A stretch of DNA of 64,000 nucleotides from Streptococcus oralis Uo5 (GTDB lineage: Bacteria > Bacillota > Bacilli > Lactobacillales > Streptococcaceae): positions 777,001 through 841,000 of the forward strand of contig NC_015291.1 of assembly GCF_000253155.1 (NCBI RefSeq), in the 5' to 3' direction. The position numbers were made by a program, and so were the translations under genes. The notes under the pieces are model-generated. The model had not been told where the DNA came from, ran no database searches, and worked only from the letters and a program-made list of their open reading frames with translations. This document shows, piece by piece, positions 1 to 8,722 of the stretch. The first letter of the stretch is position 1; every line of letters begins with the position of its first letter.

Positions 1-1
1 C

Positions 2-1882
2 ATGGGCTACGATGTCTTTTATCTGACAGGTCTTGATGAGCATGGTCAAAAAATCCAGCAAAAAGCGGAAGAAGCTGGCATCACACCTCAAGCTTATGTT
101 GATGGGATGGCGGTTGGAGTCAAAGAACTCTGGAAATTACTCGATATCTCATACGATAAGTTCATCCGTACAACTGATGATTACCATGAAAAAGTTGTAG
201 CACAGGTCTTTGAACGCTTGCTTGCTCAAGATGATATCTACTTGGGCGAATACTCTGGCTGGTATTCAGTTTCAGATGAGGAATTCTTTACAGAAAGCCA
301 GCTTGCGGAAGTTTTCCGTGATGAAGCTGGAAATGTAACGGGCGGTATTGCTCCATCAGGTCACGAGGTTGAATGGGTTTCAGAAGAGTCTTACTTCCTT
401 CGCCTCAGCAAATACCAAAATCGCTTGGTTGAATTTTTCAAATCACATCCTGATTTTATCACTCCTGATGGTCGCCTCAATGAAATGTTGCGTAACTTTA
501 TTGAGCCAGGTTTGGAAGACTTAGCGGTTTCTCGTACAACCTTTACCTGGGGTGTGCCAGTCCCATCAAATCCCAAACACGTTGTCTACGTTTGGATTGA
601 TGCCCTTCTTAACTATGCGACTGCTCTTGGTTACGGTCAAGAGGATCATGCTAACTTTGACAAGTTCTGGAACGGAACAGTCTTCCACATGGTCGGAAAA
701 GACATTCTTCGTTTCCACTCTATCTACTGGCCAATCCTTCTCATGATGTTGGATATGAAATTGCCTGACCGCTTGATTGCCCACGGTTGGTTCGTCATGA
801 AAGACGGCAAGATGTCTAAGTCTAAAGGGAATGTCGTTTACCCTGAAATGCTAGTAGAACGTTATGGACTGGATCCACTTCGTTACTACCTCATGCGTAG
901 CCTTCCAGTCGGTTCAGACGGAACCTTCACTCCTGAAGACTATGTAGGCCGTATCAACTATGAATTGGCAAATGACCTCGGAAACCTCCTCAACCGTACA
1001 GTTTCCATGATTAACAAGTACTTTGATGGGCAAATCCCTGCCTACGTAGAAGGTGTGACAGACTTTGACAATGCTCTTGCACAAGTAGCAGAGCAATCTA
1101 TCTCTGACTACCATACACACATGGAAGCAGTTGACTACCCGCGTGCCCTAGAAGCAGTATGGACTCTTATCTCTCGCACTAACAAATACATCGATGAGAC
1201 AGCTCCATGGGTCTTGGCTAAGGATGAAGCCCTTCGTGACCAATTGGCAAGTGTCATGAGCCACTTGGCAGCCAGCCTTCGTGTCGTAGCTCACATGATT
1301 GAGCCATTTATGATGGGAACTAGTCGCGCTGTATTGGCACAACTTGGTCTAGCAGAAGTTTCTAGCCTAGAAAACTTGAGCTTGGCAGATTTCCCTGCAG
1401 ATGTGACTGTTGTTGCCAAAGGAACACCAATCTTCCCACGCCTCGACATGGAAGAAGAGATTGCCTATATCAAGGAACAAATGGAAAGCAACAAACCAGC
1501 CGTCGAAAAAGAATGGAATCCAGATGAAGTTGAGCTCAAACTCAACAAGGATGAAATCAAGTTTGAAGACTTTGATAAGGTCGAGATCCGTGTCGCAGAG
1601 GTCAAAGAAGTTTCTAAAGTGGAAGGTTCTGATAAGTTGCTCCAATTCCGCCTAGATGCTGGTGATGGTGAAGATCGTCAAATCCTCTCAGGAATTGCCA
1701 AATACTATCCAAACGAACAAGAATTGGTCGGTAAGAAAGTCCAAATCGTTGCCAACCTCAAACCACGCAAGATGATGAAAAAATATGTCAGCCAAGGGAT
1801 GATTCTCTCAGCTGAACATGATGGACAATTAACCCTTCTCACAGTTGATCCAGCTGTACCAAACGGAAGTGTGATTGGGTAA
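2..1882 (+). CDS. metG: Methionyl-tRNA synthetase, 5' end cut by the window
   Basis: Charges tRNA-Met with methionine in the cytoplasm. The visible 626 residues begin in the catalytic Rossmann fold ([10 protein letters not shown]), carry the KMSKS loop (GKMSKSKGN, about residue 270 of the visible part) and end in a C-terminal Trbp111/EMAP-like tRNA-binding domain (about residues 520-626, beginning near [11 protein letters not shown]). The family is usually about 665 residues, so some 40 N-terminal residues including the HIGH motif lie before the window, and the first ATG seen here is internal. The position of the Cys zinc knuckle of some MetRS reads [10 protein letters not shown] without cysteines. 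A terminator follows directly. Confidence 0.97.
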   Translation: MGYDVFYLTGLDEHGQKIQQKAEEAGITPQAYVDGMAVGVKELWKLLDISYDKFIRTTDDYHEKVVAQVFERLLAQDDIYLGEYSGWYSVSDEEFFTESQLAEVFRDEAGNVTGGIAPSGHEVEWVSEESYFLRLSKYQNRLVEFFKSHPDFITPDGRLNEMLRNFIEPGLEDLAVSRTTFTWGVPVPSNPKHVVYVWIDALLNYATALGYGQEDHANFDKFWNGTVFHMVGKDILRFHSIYWPILLMMLDMKLPDRLIAHGWFVMKDGKMSKSKGNVVYPEMLVERYGLDPLRYYLMRSLPVGSDGTFTPEDYVGRINYELANDLGNLLNRTVSMINKYFDGQIPAYVEGVTDFDNALAQVAEQSISDYHTHMEAVDYPRALEAVWTLISRTNKYIDETAPWVLAKDEALRDQLASVMSHLAASLRVVAHMIEPFMMGTSRAVLAQLGLAEVSSLENLSLADFPADVTVVAKGTPIFPRLDMEEEIAYIKEQMESNKPAVEKEWNPDEVELKLNKDEIKFEDFDKVEIRVAEVKEVSKVEGSDKLLQFRLDAGDGEDRQILSGIAKYYPNEQELVGKKVQIVANLKPRKMMKKYVSQGMILSAEHDGQLTLLTVDPAVPNGSVIG

Positions 1883-1886
1883 AAGC

Positions 1887-1917
1887 AAAAAACCAACGTT
1901 ATGCACGTTGGTTTTTC
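1887..1917 (+). terminator. Bidirectional terminator between metG and the FlaR-like gene
   Basis: An 11-bp perfect stem (AAAACCAACGT / ACGTTGGTTTT) with a 5-base loop has a T run after it and an A run before it, so it can serve both convergent genes. It overlaps the last codons of the minus-strand gene. Confidence 0.85.
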
Positions 1918-2432
1918 TTGTTATTTGCAAGATTTTCTAAGAACTGGTCCATCTCCTTTTGCGACCTGAGGACAATTACTTTCTCTGGATAGGTTTGTTG
2001 AACCCGTTGATAACGTTCTTTAGCATGCTTTGTCCGCCCATCCCAGAGAATCCATCGGATAAATTCCCAGTCAAAGCGTTCAGGACAACCTGCAGCCATA
2101 CTTTCTCTGACCTTGCCTCGGTATGTGAGATACCGTTTAAAGGCTCGAAAGAGACAGGTCAATGGTGAAAAATTGAGAAAGATGATTTGGTCAGCTTCCT
2201 GCATTCTTTCTTCGTAATAGCACCAAGAATAATTCCCATCAATGACCCAAGATTCATTCTTTGTGAGAAAGTTTTTCATCTCGCCCAGCATCCATTCGCG
2301 GTCACTGTCTTGCCAACCAGGTTGAAATTGGAGTGTGTCCATATGCAGTTTGGGGATAGAGTAGTAGTTTGATAACGTTTCAGCTAGAGTTGACTTGCCG
2401 GCTCCAGAATATCCTATGATTGCTATTTCCAT
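1899..2432 (-). CDS. P-loop NTPase, FlaR-like / adenylate kinase-related
   Basis: A 177-residue P-loop protein with Walker A GYSGAGKST at residues 7-15, followed by an adenylate-kinase-like core (LHMDTLQFQPGW, DGNYSW). Firmicute relatives are usually annotated as 'DNA topology modulation protein FlaR', a label carried over from one old study. The sequence itself supports only a small nucleotide or shikimate-kinase-like phosphotransferase. It stands alone between metG (convergent) and rpsT. The substrate cannot be read from the sequence. Confidence 0.8.
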   Translation of the reverse strand: MEIAIIGYSGAGKSTLAETLSNYYSIPKLHMDTLQFQPGWQDSDREWMLGEMKNFLTKNESWVIDGNYSWCYYEERMQEADQIIFLNFSPLTCLFRAFKRYLTYRGKVRESMAAGCPERFDWEFIRWILWDGRTKHAKERYQRVQQTYPEKVIVLRSQKEMDQFLENLANNKKNQRA

Positions 2433-2456
2433 TTTCTACCTTTTCTGATTAGAGGA

Positions 2457-2483
2457 CAAAAAAACAGCCTCTATGGACTGTTT
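2457..2483 (-). terminator. rpsT terminator
   Basis: On the minus strand AAACAG pairs with CTGTTT across a short loop and is followed by a run of T, starting two bases after the rpsT stop codon. Confidence 0.75.
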
Positions 2484-2484
2484 C

Positions 2485-2721
2485 TTATTTAGCAAGTTTA
2501 GCTGAAAGACGAGCTTTATCGCGGCTTGCTTTGTTTTTATGAATCAAACCTTTAGTTTCTGCTTTGTCGATAGCTGAGCTAGCAGCACGGAAAAGTTCTT
2601 CAGAAGGGTTTGCTTCGAAAGCTTTGATAGCAGTACGCATAGCTGATTTTTGAGCTGAGTTTTTTTCGTTTTGTTTAACGTTCAATTCAGCGCGTTTGAT
2701 AGCTGATTTAATGTTTGCCAA
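2485..2721 (-). CDS. rpsT: 30S ribosomal protein S20
   Basis: Small-subunit protein that binds 16S rRNA early in assembly. The 78 residues are Lys/Ala-rich and match S20 throughout ([13 protein letters not shown] at the start, [13 protein letters not shown] at the end). The start chosen is TTG at 2721: its Shine-Dalgarno site GGAGGTAAGA lies directly upstream, and S20 proteins begin M-ANIKSA. An in-frame ATG at 2736 would make the Shine-Dalgarno itself coding and add MEVRT, which the family lacks. It has its own promoter between itself and coaA. Confidence 0.96.
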
Positions 2722-2752
2722 TGTTCTTACCTCCATATTTACTAACTATACC

Positions 2753-2781
2753 ATTATATATGAAAACTTAGGTTTTGACAA
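2753..2781 (-). promoter_or_regulatory. rpsT promoter
   Basis: On the minus strand TTGTCA (2781-2776), a 17-bp spacer and TATAAT (2758-2753) lie about 30 bases before the TTG start. Confidence 0.8.
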
Positions 2782-2788
2782 GGGGAAA

Positions 2789-3709
2789 TTATTTTTTTAG
2801 GTAAATTTCATCGATTTCGTGGTTTTTAGTCTTGTGGAGAATGACCTCGGCGCGATTCCTTGTCGGTTCGATATAGTTTTGTAGATTTGTGAGATTAATA
2901 CTGGTCCAAACCTGATGTGCAAAGGCTTCAACTTCTCCAATCGGCATTTGCGTAAAGCGGTGGTAGTAGCTGTTGGGATCATTTTGGGCAAAGCTGAGCA
3001 GCTTTAAGAAACGATCCAGATACCAGCTTTCAATGTCCTCAACAGCAGCATCCACATAGATGGAGAAATCAAAGAAATCAGTGATGTAAAGGCGCTCATT
3101 TTGAGGGTTTTGAAAGACATTGATGCCCTCGACAATGACAAAATCAGCAGCTTTGACACGTTGCTTCTCTCCAGGAACAATGTCATACACTTCATGAGAA
3201 TAGACAGGAATATCGACATCTTGCCCATTCTTTAGGCGGTCAAGAAAATTCAGCAAGGTTTCCATATCATAACTTTCAGGAAAACCTTTGCGATTTAAGA
3301 TATCTTGGTCTATCAAGGTTTGATTGGGATAGAGAAAACCGTCAGTTGTCACCAATTCTACAGTAGCATCTGGGAGAGTGCGTGATAGTAGAATCTGAAT
3401 CAAGCGACTAGTAGTCGATTTCCCCACAGCAACGCTTCCAGAAACCCCAATGATAAAAGGCTGAGATTTACTTTCGCGTTGAAGAAAAATTCCTTTTGAA
3501 AATGCCAAATCATCCTTAGTGCGCTTGTAAATATGGATAAGATGGACAAGGGGAAGATAGACGTCTGTTACGTCCTGCAGACTAATCTGGTCATTGAAAC
3601 TCTTGATGGATTCTAACTCTTCCTCTGTCAAGGGAGGGGTTGTTTTGCGATGCAATGATTGCCAAGTCTGGCGACTGATTTTTTCAAAATGTAAAAATTC
3701 GTTGGTCAT
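2789..3709 (-). CDS. coaA: Pantothenate kinase (type I)
   Basis: Phosphorylates pantothenate with ATP, the first and controlling step of coenzyme A synthesis. The 306 residues match the CoaA family in length. Walker A is [12 protein letters not shown] at about residues 88-99, followed by TTDGFLYPN and a [11 protein letters not shown] segment typical of type I kinases. The start is ATG at 3709 behind AGGGGAAAAC. An upstream in-frame ATG at 3739 overlaps the probable -10 box and would add residues not seen in the family. rpsT follows after 67 bases with its own promoter, so the two need not be co-transcribed. Confidence 0.95.
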   Translation of the reverse strand: MTNEFLHFEKISRQTWQSLHRKTTPPLTEEELESIKSFNDQISLQDVTDVYLPLVHLIHIYKRTKDDLAFSKGIFLQRESKSQPFIIGVSGSVAVGKSTTSRLIQILLSRTLPDATVELVTTDGFLYPNQTLIDQDILNRKGFPESYDMETLLNFLDRLKNGQDVDIPVYSHEVYDIVPGEKQRVKAADFVIVEGINVFQNPQNERLYITDFFDFSIYVDAAVEDIESWYLDRFLKLLSFAQNDPNSYYHRFTQMPIGEVEAFAHQVWTSINLTNLQNYIEPTRNRAEVILHKTKNHEIDEIYLKK

Positions 3710-3734
3710 TTGTTTTCCCCTAGATATTTTGTTT

Positions 3735-3740
3735 ATCATA
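3735..3740 (-). promoter_or_regulatory. Probable coaA extended -10 box
   Basis: TGG-TATGAT on the minus strand, 25 bases before the chosen coaA start. No convincing -35 is seen. Confidence 0.5.
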
Positions 3741-3794
3741 CCATAAAAAGCTAAAAAGATAAAGCGGTTTCTTGATGGTAGTAAGTCAATATCG

Positions 3795-3800
3795 TATAAT
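3795..3800 (+). promoter_or_regulatory. Probable -10 box for the 3911 membrane gene
   Basis: TATAAT about 110 bases upstream of the 3911 gene. The intervening leader holds only a very short ATG frame (MEVE), and no strong structure was found in it. Confidence 0.4.
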
Positions 3801-3910
3801 AGAGGTAGATGGAGGTTGAATAATTTAATGATGAGATAGGGAATGGTTTCTGAAGAGTTATCAGTTATTGAAAGTGGGCTTTTTGGTTCACAACTTATAG
3901 GAGGTATGTA

Positions 3911-4315
3911 ATGAAAATCTTGAGATGTTACTTATTGGAACTCTGTTTTATTTTAAGTTTTGCCTTACCTTTTATAAGGGGTGCGAATGCGGATAATGGT
4001 AGACGCTTTGTAGAAACCTATTACGGTTTTACCTTCTTAATGGATCATCTCCTTGTAACAGTTATCTTTATCTGTTCACTCTTGATTGCTTGGCTAGTAA
4101 AAAAGCAGTGGACGAAATGGCTTGCTGCTGGTAGTTATCTATTTTTGATTTTGTGGATTGCTACAGAAGGATATCTATTCCGTATGTCACTAGAAGATTT
4201 GATACGACTTTGGACAAGCTTGGAAATCTTGACACAAACTTATCAGTTGGGTTTATATCTAAACATCATATTGGGAATCTTGTTGATAATAAAGTATTTT
4301 AAGGTTAAGAAATAG
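3911..4315 (+). CDS. Small membrane protein, function unknown
   Basis: A 134-residue hydrophobic protein not recognised as any named family. It has about four membrane segments: residues about 5-22, 43-62, 69-88 and 112-131. A soluble stretch after the first ([18 protein letters not shown]) would lie on the outer face if the first segment spans. The start is supported by AGGAGG seven bases upstream. It is transcribed alone: a promoter-like TATAAT lies before it and a hairpin follows. No catalytic motif is visible, so no function is assigned. Confidence 0.75.
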   Translation: MKILRCYLLELCFILSFALPFIRGANADNGRRFVETYYGFTFLMDHLLVTVIFICSLLIAWLVKKQWTKWLAAGSYLFLILWIATEGYLFRMSLEDLIRLWTSLEILTQTYQLGLYLNIILGILLIIKYFKVKK

Positions 4316-4407
4316 TAATAAAAATGTGCCTGATTACAGACGAACTGTTTTTTCCTGACTATGATAATTTGTAGTTCCTGATAGATTGTAATGTATTTCT
4401 AATAATT

Positions 4408-4460
4408 GAAAGAGATTGAAGAAAAGGTTTTTTGACTAGGATTCTTCAGTCTTTTTCATT
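4408..4460 (+). terminator. Possible terminator before the nucleoside operon
   Basis: GAAAGAGATTGAAGAA can pair with TTCTTCAGTCTTTTTC (one G-U and one mismatch) across an 18-base loop. The long loop and AT-rich stem make this only moderately convincing. Confidence 0.45.
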
Positions 4461-4481
4461 TTATCATCACTTTGTAAACGA

Positions 4482-4511
4482 TTTACAATTCAAGCCAAAT
4501 TATGGTAAAAT
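4482..4511 (+). promoter_or_regulatory. Promoter of the nucleoside salvage operon
   Basis: TTTACA, 18-bp spacer, then TGG-TAAAAT (extended -10). The -10 ends six bases before the ATG at 4518, so transcription should start at or next to the start codon. Confidence 0.7.
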
Positions 4512-4517
4512 AGTTTT

Positions 4518-5108
4518 ATGAGTAAAATGTATTATGCAGAAAATCCTGACGCTGCTCACGACATTCATGAGTTGAGAGTGGAGTTGTTGGGAGAAAACAT
4601 GACCTTTTTGACGGATGCGGGTGTTTTTAGCAAGAAAATGGTTGACTTTGGGAGTCAGCTCTTGCTCAAGTGTCTAGAGGTCAATGAAGGAGAGACGGTC
4701 CTTGATGTGGGTTGCGGTTATGGGCCATTGGGTTTGTCGTTAGCCAAGGCTTATGGAGCTCAGGCAACTATGGTCGATATCAATAATCGTGCCTTGGATC
4801 TAGCGCGACAAAATGCTGAACGTAATAAAGTAGAAGCAACGATTTTCCAATCCAATATCTATGAACAAGTTGAAGGGAAGTTTGACCATGTTATTTCCAA
4901 TCCGCCCATTCGAGCGGGCAAACAGGTTGTTCATGAGATTATTGAAAAGAGCAGAGATTTCTTGAAAGACAGAGGAGATTTAACCATCGTCATTCAGAAA
5001 AAACAAGGAGCTCCAAGTGCTAAAAGTAAGATGGAAGACGTTTTTGGAAATTGTGAAATCGTAAAGAAAGATAAGGGATACTATATCCTTAGAAGTGTGA
5101 AAGAATGA
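4518..5108 (+). CDS. Class I SAM-dependent methyltransferase, RsmC/YbxB-like
   Basis: A 196-residue methyltransferase. The SAM-binding motif I VLDVGCGYGPLGL is at residues 61-73, the acidic ribose-binding motif (TMVDINN) follows, and SNPPIRAG at 127-134 is the NPP(Y)-type motif of enzymes methylating a base amino group. This resembles the RsmC/YbxB (MTS domain) family that modifies 16S rRNA guanine; the exact target is inference. There is no Shine-Dalgarno site and the promoter puts +1 at the ATG, so the mRNA may be leaderless. The stop overlaps the pdp start by 4 bases (ATGA), making it the first gene of the nucleoside operon. Confidence 0.88.
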   Translation: MSKMYYAENPDAAHDIHELRVELLGENMTFLTDAGVFSKKMVDFGSQLLLKCLEVNEGETVLDVGCGYGPLGLSLAKAYGAQATMVDINNRALDLARQNAERNKVEATIFQSNIYEQVEGKFDHVISNPPIRAGKQVVHEIIEKSRDFLKDRGDLTIVIQKKQGAPSAKSKMEDVFGNCEIVKKDKGYYILRSVKE

Positions 5109-6382
5109 GAGCAGTTGATTTAATCCAAAAGAAACGAGATGGTCAAGAACTGACTGCAGCTGAAATAAAATGGTTGGTAGAAGGCTATGTGGCTGGAACT
5201 GTTCCAGACTATCAGATGTCTGCTTTTGCTATGGCTGTTTATTTTAAAGGAATGACCACACGTGAGATTTCTGATCTAACGATGAATATGGTCAAGACAG
5301 GTCAGGAGTTTGACTTGTCAGCCATTGATGGGGTTAAAGTTGATAAGCATTCGACTGGTGGTGTAGGTGATAAAGTGACCTTAATCTTGGCTCCCCTTGT
5401 TGCGAGTTTCGGTGTGCCTGTTGCTAAAATGAGTGGTCGTGGTCTCGGCCATACTGGTGGGACAATTGATAAATTGGAGTCCATTAAGGGCTATCAAGTC
5501 GAGAGAAGTCAAGAGGATTTCATTCGTCAGGTACAGGATATTGGTGTATCTGTCATTGGGCAGTCCGATCAGCTGGTTAAAGCAGATAAACTTCTCTATG
5601 CCCTCCGTGATGTGACAGCAACTGTCGACACGATCCCTTTGATTGCGAGTTCGGTGATGAGCAAGAAAATTGCTGCAGGAGCGGATGCCATTTTGCTAGA
5701 TGTAACGGTCGGTGAGGGTGCCTTCATGAAGACTGTTGATGAGGCGCGCGAATTGGCTCAAACCATGGTGGATCTTGGTAAGGCAGTTGGTCGAAAGACG
5801 GTAGCAGTCATTACCGATATGAGTCAGCCCTTGGGAAGAGCCATTGGCAATCGTCTTGAAATCCTTGAGGCATTGGAGATTTTACAAGGGAAAGGCCGTC
5901 AGGATATTACCCACTTTATCTGTGAATTGGCGCAGATTATGCTTGGGTTGGCTGATGTTGAGAAAACGATCGAGGAAATCCGTCAACACCTGGAAAATGA
6001 CCAAGCACTGGCTAAGTTTGAAGAAATGGTAGCAGCACAAGGCGGTGATTTAGAAGATCTTTATCGTCCAGTCAAAGTTGCCCATGTGGTGGAAATTCCA
6101 GCTCAAGATACAGGTGTTATTTCAGCTCTTCCTGCAATGGAATTTGGACTCTATGCCATGAGACTAGGAGCTGGTCGTGCAATCAAGTCTGATGACTTGG
6201 ACTATGAAACAGGGATTGTTTTTGAAAAGAAAGTTGGAGACTCCGTTCAAAAGGGTGAAATTGTTGCAAAAGTTTATACAAATGGAAAAATTTCTTCTGA
6301 ACTAGTTACAGAATTTCAAAAATATGTTAAAATAAATGATGGAGTGCAAAGTTTACGAGAAATTATAGAAATTATCTCATAA
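5105..6382 (+). CDS. pdp: Pyrimidine-nucleoside phosphorylase
   Basis: Splits uridine, deoxyuridine and thymidine with phosphate into base and (deoxy)ribose-1-phosphate. The 425 residues match the family, with the phosphate-binding signature [10 protein letters not shown] at 81-90 and [17 protein letters not shown] at 110-126. The C-terminal domain is the usual alpha/beta hammerhead. It is translationally coupled to the methyltransferase and followed 19 bases later by deoC, which consumes the product after isomerisation. With cdd and the nucleoside importer downstream it forms a scavenging pathway. Confidence 0.96.
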   Translation: MRAVDLIQKKRDGQELTAAEIKWLVEGYVAGTVPDYQMSAFAMAVYFKGMTTREISDLTMNMVKTGQEFDLSAIDGVKVDKHSTGGVGDKVTLILAPLVASFGVPVAKMSGRGLGHTGGTIDKLESIKGYQVERSQEDFIRQVQDIGVSVIGQSDQLVKADKLLYALRDVTATVDTIPLIASSVMSKKIAAGADAILLDVTVGEGAFMKTVDEARELAQTMVDLGKAVGRKTVAVITDMSQPLGRAIGNRLEILEALEILQGKGRQDITHFICELAQIMLGLADVEKTIEEIRQHLENDQALAKFEEMVAAQGGDLEDLYRPVKVAHVVEIPAQDTGVISALPAMEFGLYAMRLGAGRAIKSDDLDYETGIVFEKKVGDSVQKGEIVAKVYTNGKISSELVTEFQKYVKINDGVQSLREIIEIIS

Positions 6383-6401
6383 AACCAGGGAGAATCCGAA
6401 T

Positions 6402-7064
6402 ATGAAGTTAAATAAATATATTGATCATACGCTTTTAAAGCAAGATGCAAGCCAAGAACAAATTGATCGTTTGCTATCTGAAGCGCGTGAGTATGACTTT
6501 GCCAGCGTTTGTGTCAATCCCACATGGGTGAATCATGCGAAAACAGGGCTTGAAGGCTCAGATGTAAAAGTTTGTACAGTAGTAGGTTTTCCTTTGGGAG
6601 CAACAACTTCAGCTGTGAAAGCTTTTGAAACAAAAGAAGCTGTCCAAAACGGTGCAGATGAGATTGATATGGTTATCAATGTTGGTGCCCTCAAATCAGG
6701 CAATCTGGATTTAGTTGAATCGGACATCCGTGCTGTCGTAGAAGCAAGTGGTGACAAGTTGGTGAAAGTCATTATCGAAGCTTGCTTGTTGACAGACGAT
6801 GAAAAGGTTGTGGCCTGCCAATTATCCCAGAAAGCAGGCGCTGACTTTGTCAAAACATCAACTGGATTTTCAACTGGTGGTGCCACTATTGAGGATGTTA
6901 AGTTAATGCGTAAAACAGTCGGGCCGGATATGGGAGTTAAGGCAGCTGGTGGAGCGCGTTCTTACGCAGACGCTCTTGCCTTTGTGGAGGCAGGTGCTAC
7001 TCGTATTGGAACATCCGCTGGTGTAGCAATCTTAAAAGGAGAATTGGCTGATGGCGACTACTGA
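6402..7064 (+). CDS. deoC: Deoxyribose-phosphate aldolase
   Basis: Cleaves 2-deoxyribose-5-phosphate to glyceraldehyde-3-phosphate and acetaldehyde, the last step of deoxynucleoside catabolism. The 220-residue TIM barrel has the Schiff-base lysine in FVKTSTGFS (Lys151) and the second catalytic lysine in GVKAAGG (Lys180). The Shine-Dalgarno region is CAGGGAGAA upstream of the ATG. Its end overlaps the start of cdd by 14 bases, indicating coupled translation. Confidence 0.96.
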   Translation: MKLNKYIDHTLLKQDASQEQIDRLLSEAREYDFASVCVNPTWVNHAKTGLEGSDVKVCTVVGFPLGATTSAVKAFETKEAVQNGADEIDMVINVGALKSGNLDLVESDIRAVVEASGDKLVKVIIEACLLTDDEKVVACQLSQKAGADFVKTSTGFSTGGATIEDVKLMRKTVGPDMGVKAAGGARSYADALAFVEAGATRIGTSAGVAILKGELADGDY

Positions 7065-7440
7065 GTTAATTGAACTAGCAATTGAAACCAGCAAGAATGC
7101 CTACGTGCCCTATTCTCACTTTCCTATCGGAGCTGTTTTAGTAGCCAAGGATGGTAGTATTTATACAGGTGTGAACATCGAGAATGCTAGTTATCCCTTG
7201 ACTAACTGTGGGGAACGTACAGCTATCTTCAAGGCAGTCTCTGAGGGGAAACGGGAATTTTCAGAATTGATTGTCTACGGACAAACTGAAAAACCCATCT
7301 CGCCATGTGGTGCTTGCCGCCAGGTCATGGTTGAATTTTTTGAACAAGATCTAAAAGTGACCTTAGTCGCTAAAGATAAATCGACGGTCGAGATGACGGT
7401 CGGGGAGTTACTTCCATACTCATTTACAGACTTAAATTAG
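7051..7440 (+). CDS. cdd: Cytidine deaminase (small tetrameric type)
   Basis: Deaminates cytidine and deoxycytidine to uridine and deoxyuridine, which pdp then cleaves. The 129 residues match the homotetrameric class. Zinc ligands are Cys53 in NCGERTA with catalytic Glu55, and Cys86 and Cys89 in PCGACRQ. Translation starts inside the end of deoC behind AAAAGGAG. The next gene, pnrA, follows after a 90-base structured spacer. Confidence 0.95.
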   Translation: MATTELIELAIETSKNAYVPYSHFPIGAVLVAKDGSIYTGVNIENASYPLTNCGERTAIFKAVSEGKREFSELIVYGQTEKPISPCGACRQVMVEFFEQDLKVTLVAKDKSTVEMTVGELLPYSFTDLN

Positions 7441-7445
7441 TCTGG

Positions 7446-7507
7446 GCCACTCTTGAAGTGGCTGTGGTCTGTGTGACCAAATAATCCATACTTGCAACAT
7501 CGTTGCA
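7446..7507 (+). other. Three consecutive small hairpins before pnrA
   Basis: GCCACT/AGTGGC (7446-7462), TGGTC/GACCA (7465-7479) and TGCAAC/GTTGCA (7493-7507) form three short perfect stems between the cdd stop and the pnrA Shine-Dalgarno site. No T run follows, so they are not terminators. They could be an mRNA processing or stability element that lets the binding protein be made in excess. Confidence 0.45.
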
Positions 7508-7530
7508 CATCTTATTTAGGAGGTTCAGTA

Positions 7531-8586
7531 ATGAACAAGAAACAATGGCTAGGCCTTGGTCTAGTTGCAGTAGCAGCAGTTGGACTTGCTGCATGTGGTA
7601 ACCGCTCTTCTCGTAACGCAGCTTCATCTTCATCAGAAGTGAAGACCAAAGCAGCGATCGTAACAGATACTGGTGGTGTTGATGATAAATCATTTAACCA
7701 ATCAGCTTGGGAAGGTTTGCAAGACTGGGGTAAAGAACACAATCTTTCTAAAGATAAAGGTTATACTTACTTCCAATCAACAAGCGAAGCAGACTATGCT
7801 AACAACTTGCAACAAGCGGCTGGAAGTTACAACCTGATCTTCGGTGTTGGTTTTGCCCTTCACAATGCAGTTGAGGAAGCAGCAAAAGACCACTCTGACT
7901 TGAACTATGTCTTGATTGATGATGTGATTGAAGGTCAAAAGAATGTTGCGAGCGTAAGATTTGCGGATAACGAAGCAGCTTACCTTGCTGGTGTTGCAGC
8001 AGCGAAAACTACGAAAACAAAACAAGTTGGTTTTGTAGGTGGTATCGAATCTGAAGTTATTTCACGTTTTGCAGCTGGATTCAAAGCTGGTGTTGAGTCA
8101 GTAGACCCATCTATCAAAGTCCAAGTTGACTACGCTGGTTCATTTGGTGATGCTGCCAAAGGTAAAACAATTGCAGCAGCTCAATACGCTGCCGGTGCAG
8201 ACGTCGTCTACCAAGCAGCTGGTGGTACAGGTGCTGGTGTCTTTGCTGAAGCAAAATCATTGAATGAAAACAAAAACGAAGACGAAAAAGTTTGGGTTAT
8301 CGGTGTAGACCGTGACCAAGCAGCAGAAGGTAAATACACTTCTAAAGATGGTAAAGAATCTAACTTCGTTCTTGTATCTACATTGAAACAAGTTGGTACA
8401 ACTGTAAAAGATATTGCCAACAAAACAGAAAAAGGTGAATTCCCTGGTGGACAAGTGATTGTTTACTCATTGAAAGATAAAGGGGTTGAGCTAGCAGTAA
8501 CAAACCTTTCAGAAGAAGGTAAAAAAGCTGTTGAAGATGCAAAAGCTAAAATCCTTGACGGAAGCATTAAAGTTCCTGAAAAATAA
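7531..8586 (+). CDS. pnrA: Nucleoside-binding lipoprotein (BMP/PnrA family)
   Basis: Extracellular substrate-binding lipoprotein of the BmpA/PnrA/Med family that delivers nucleosides to the NupABC importer. The 351 residues start with a lipoprotein signal peptide with lipobox GLAAC (Cys22), then a Ser-rich linker and a type I periplasmic-binding fold beginning VTDTGGVDDKSFNQSAWEG. The start is the ATG at 7531 behind AGGAGG; an in-frame ATG at 7492 lacks a Shine-Dalgarno site and would put a non-signal stretch first. It sits between cdd and nupA, with hairpins before it and a terminator-like hairpin after it, which would raise its level over the membrane subunits. Confidence 0.94.
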   Translation: MNKKQWLGLGLVAVAAVGLAACGNRSSRNAASSSSEVKTKAAIVTDTGGVDDKSFNQSAWEGLQDWGKEHNLSKDKGYTYFQSTSEADYANNLQQAAGSYNLIFGVGFALHNAVEEAAKDHSDLNYVLIDDVIEGQKNVASVRFADNEAAYLAGVAAAKTTKTKQVGFVGGIESEVISRFAAGFKAGVESVDPSIKVQVDYAGSFGDAAKGKTIAAAQYAAGADVVYQAAGGTGAGVFAEAKSLNENKNEDEKVWVIGVDRDQAAEGKYTSKDGKESNFVLVSTLKQVGTTVKDIANKTEKGEFPGGQVIVYSLKDKGVELAVTNLSEEGKKAVEDAKAKILDGSIKVPEK

Positions 8587-8607
8587 TGGATAAAAGTCAT
8601 TTCTTAG

Positions 8608-8631
8608 GAAGCGGCCATTGGTCGCTTCTTT
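8608..8631 (+). terminator. Internal hairpin between pnrA and nupA
   Basis: A 9-bp stem GAAGCGGCC / GGTCGCTTC with a 3-base loop and a short CTTT tail. The weak tail suggests partial termination inside the operon, giving more lipoprotein than transporter. Confidence 0.65.
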
Positions 8632-8722
8632 AAGAATTGAGGCAATTTTTGTCTCAATAGAGCTTGTTAATGTGATTAGCAGGTTTTATTGAAATAAAAT
8701 AAACCTCTGAAAGGAAGAGCAT

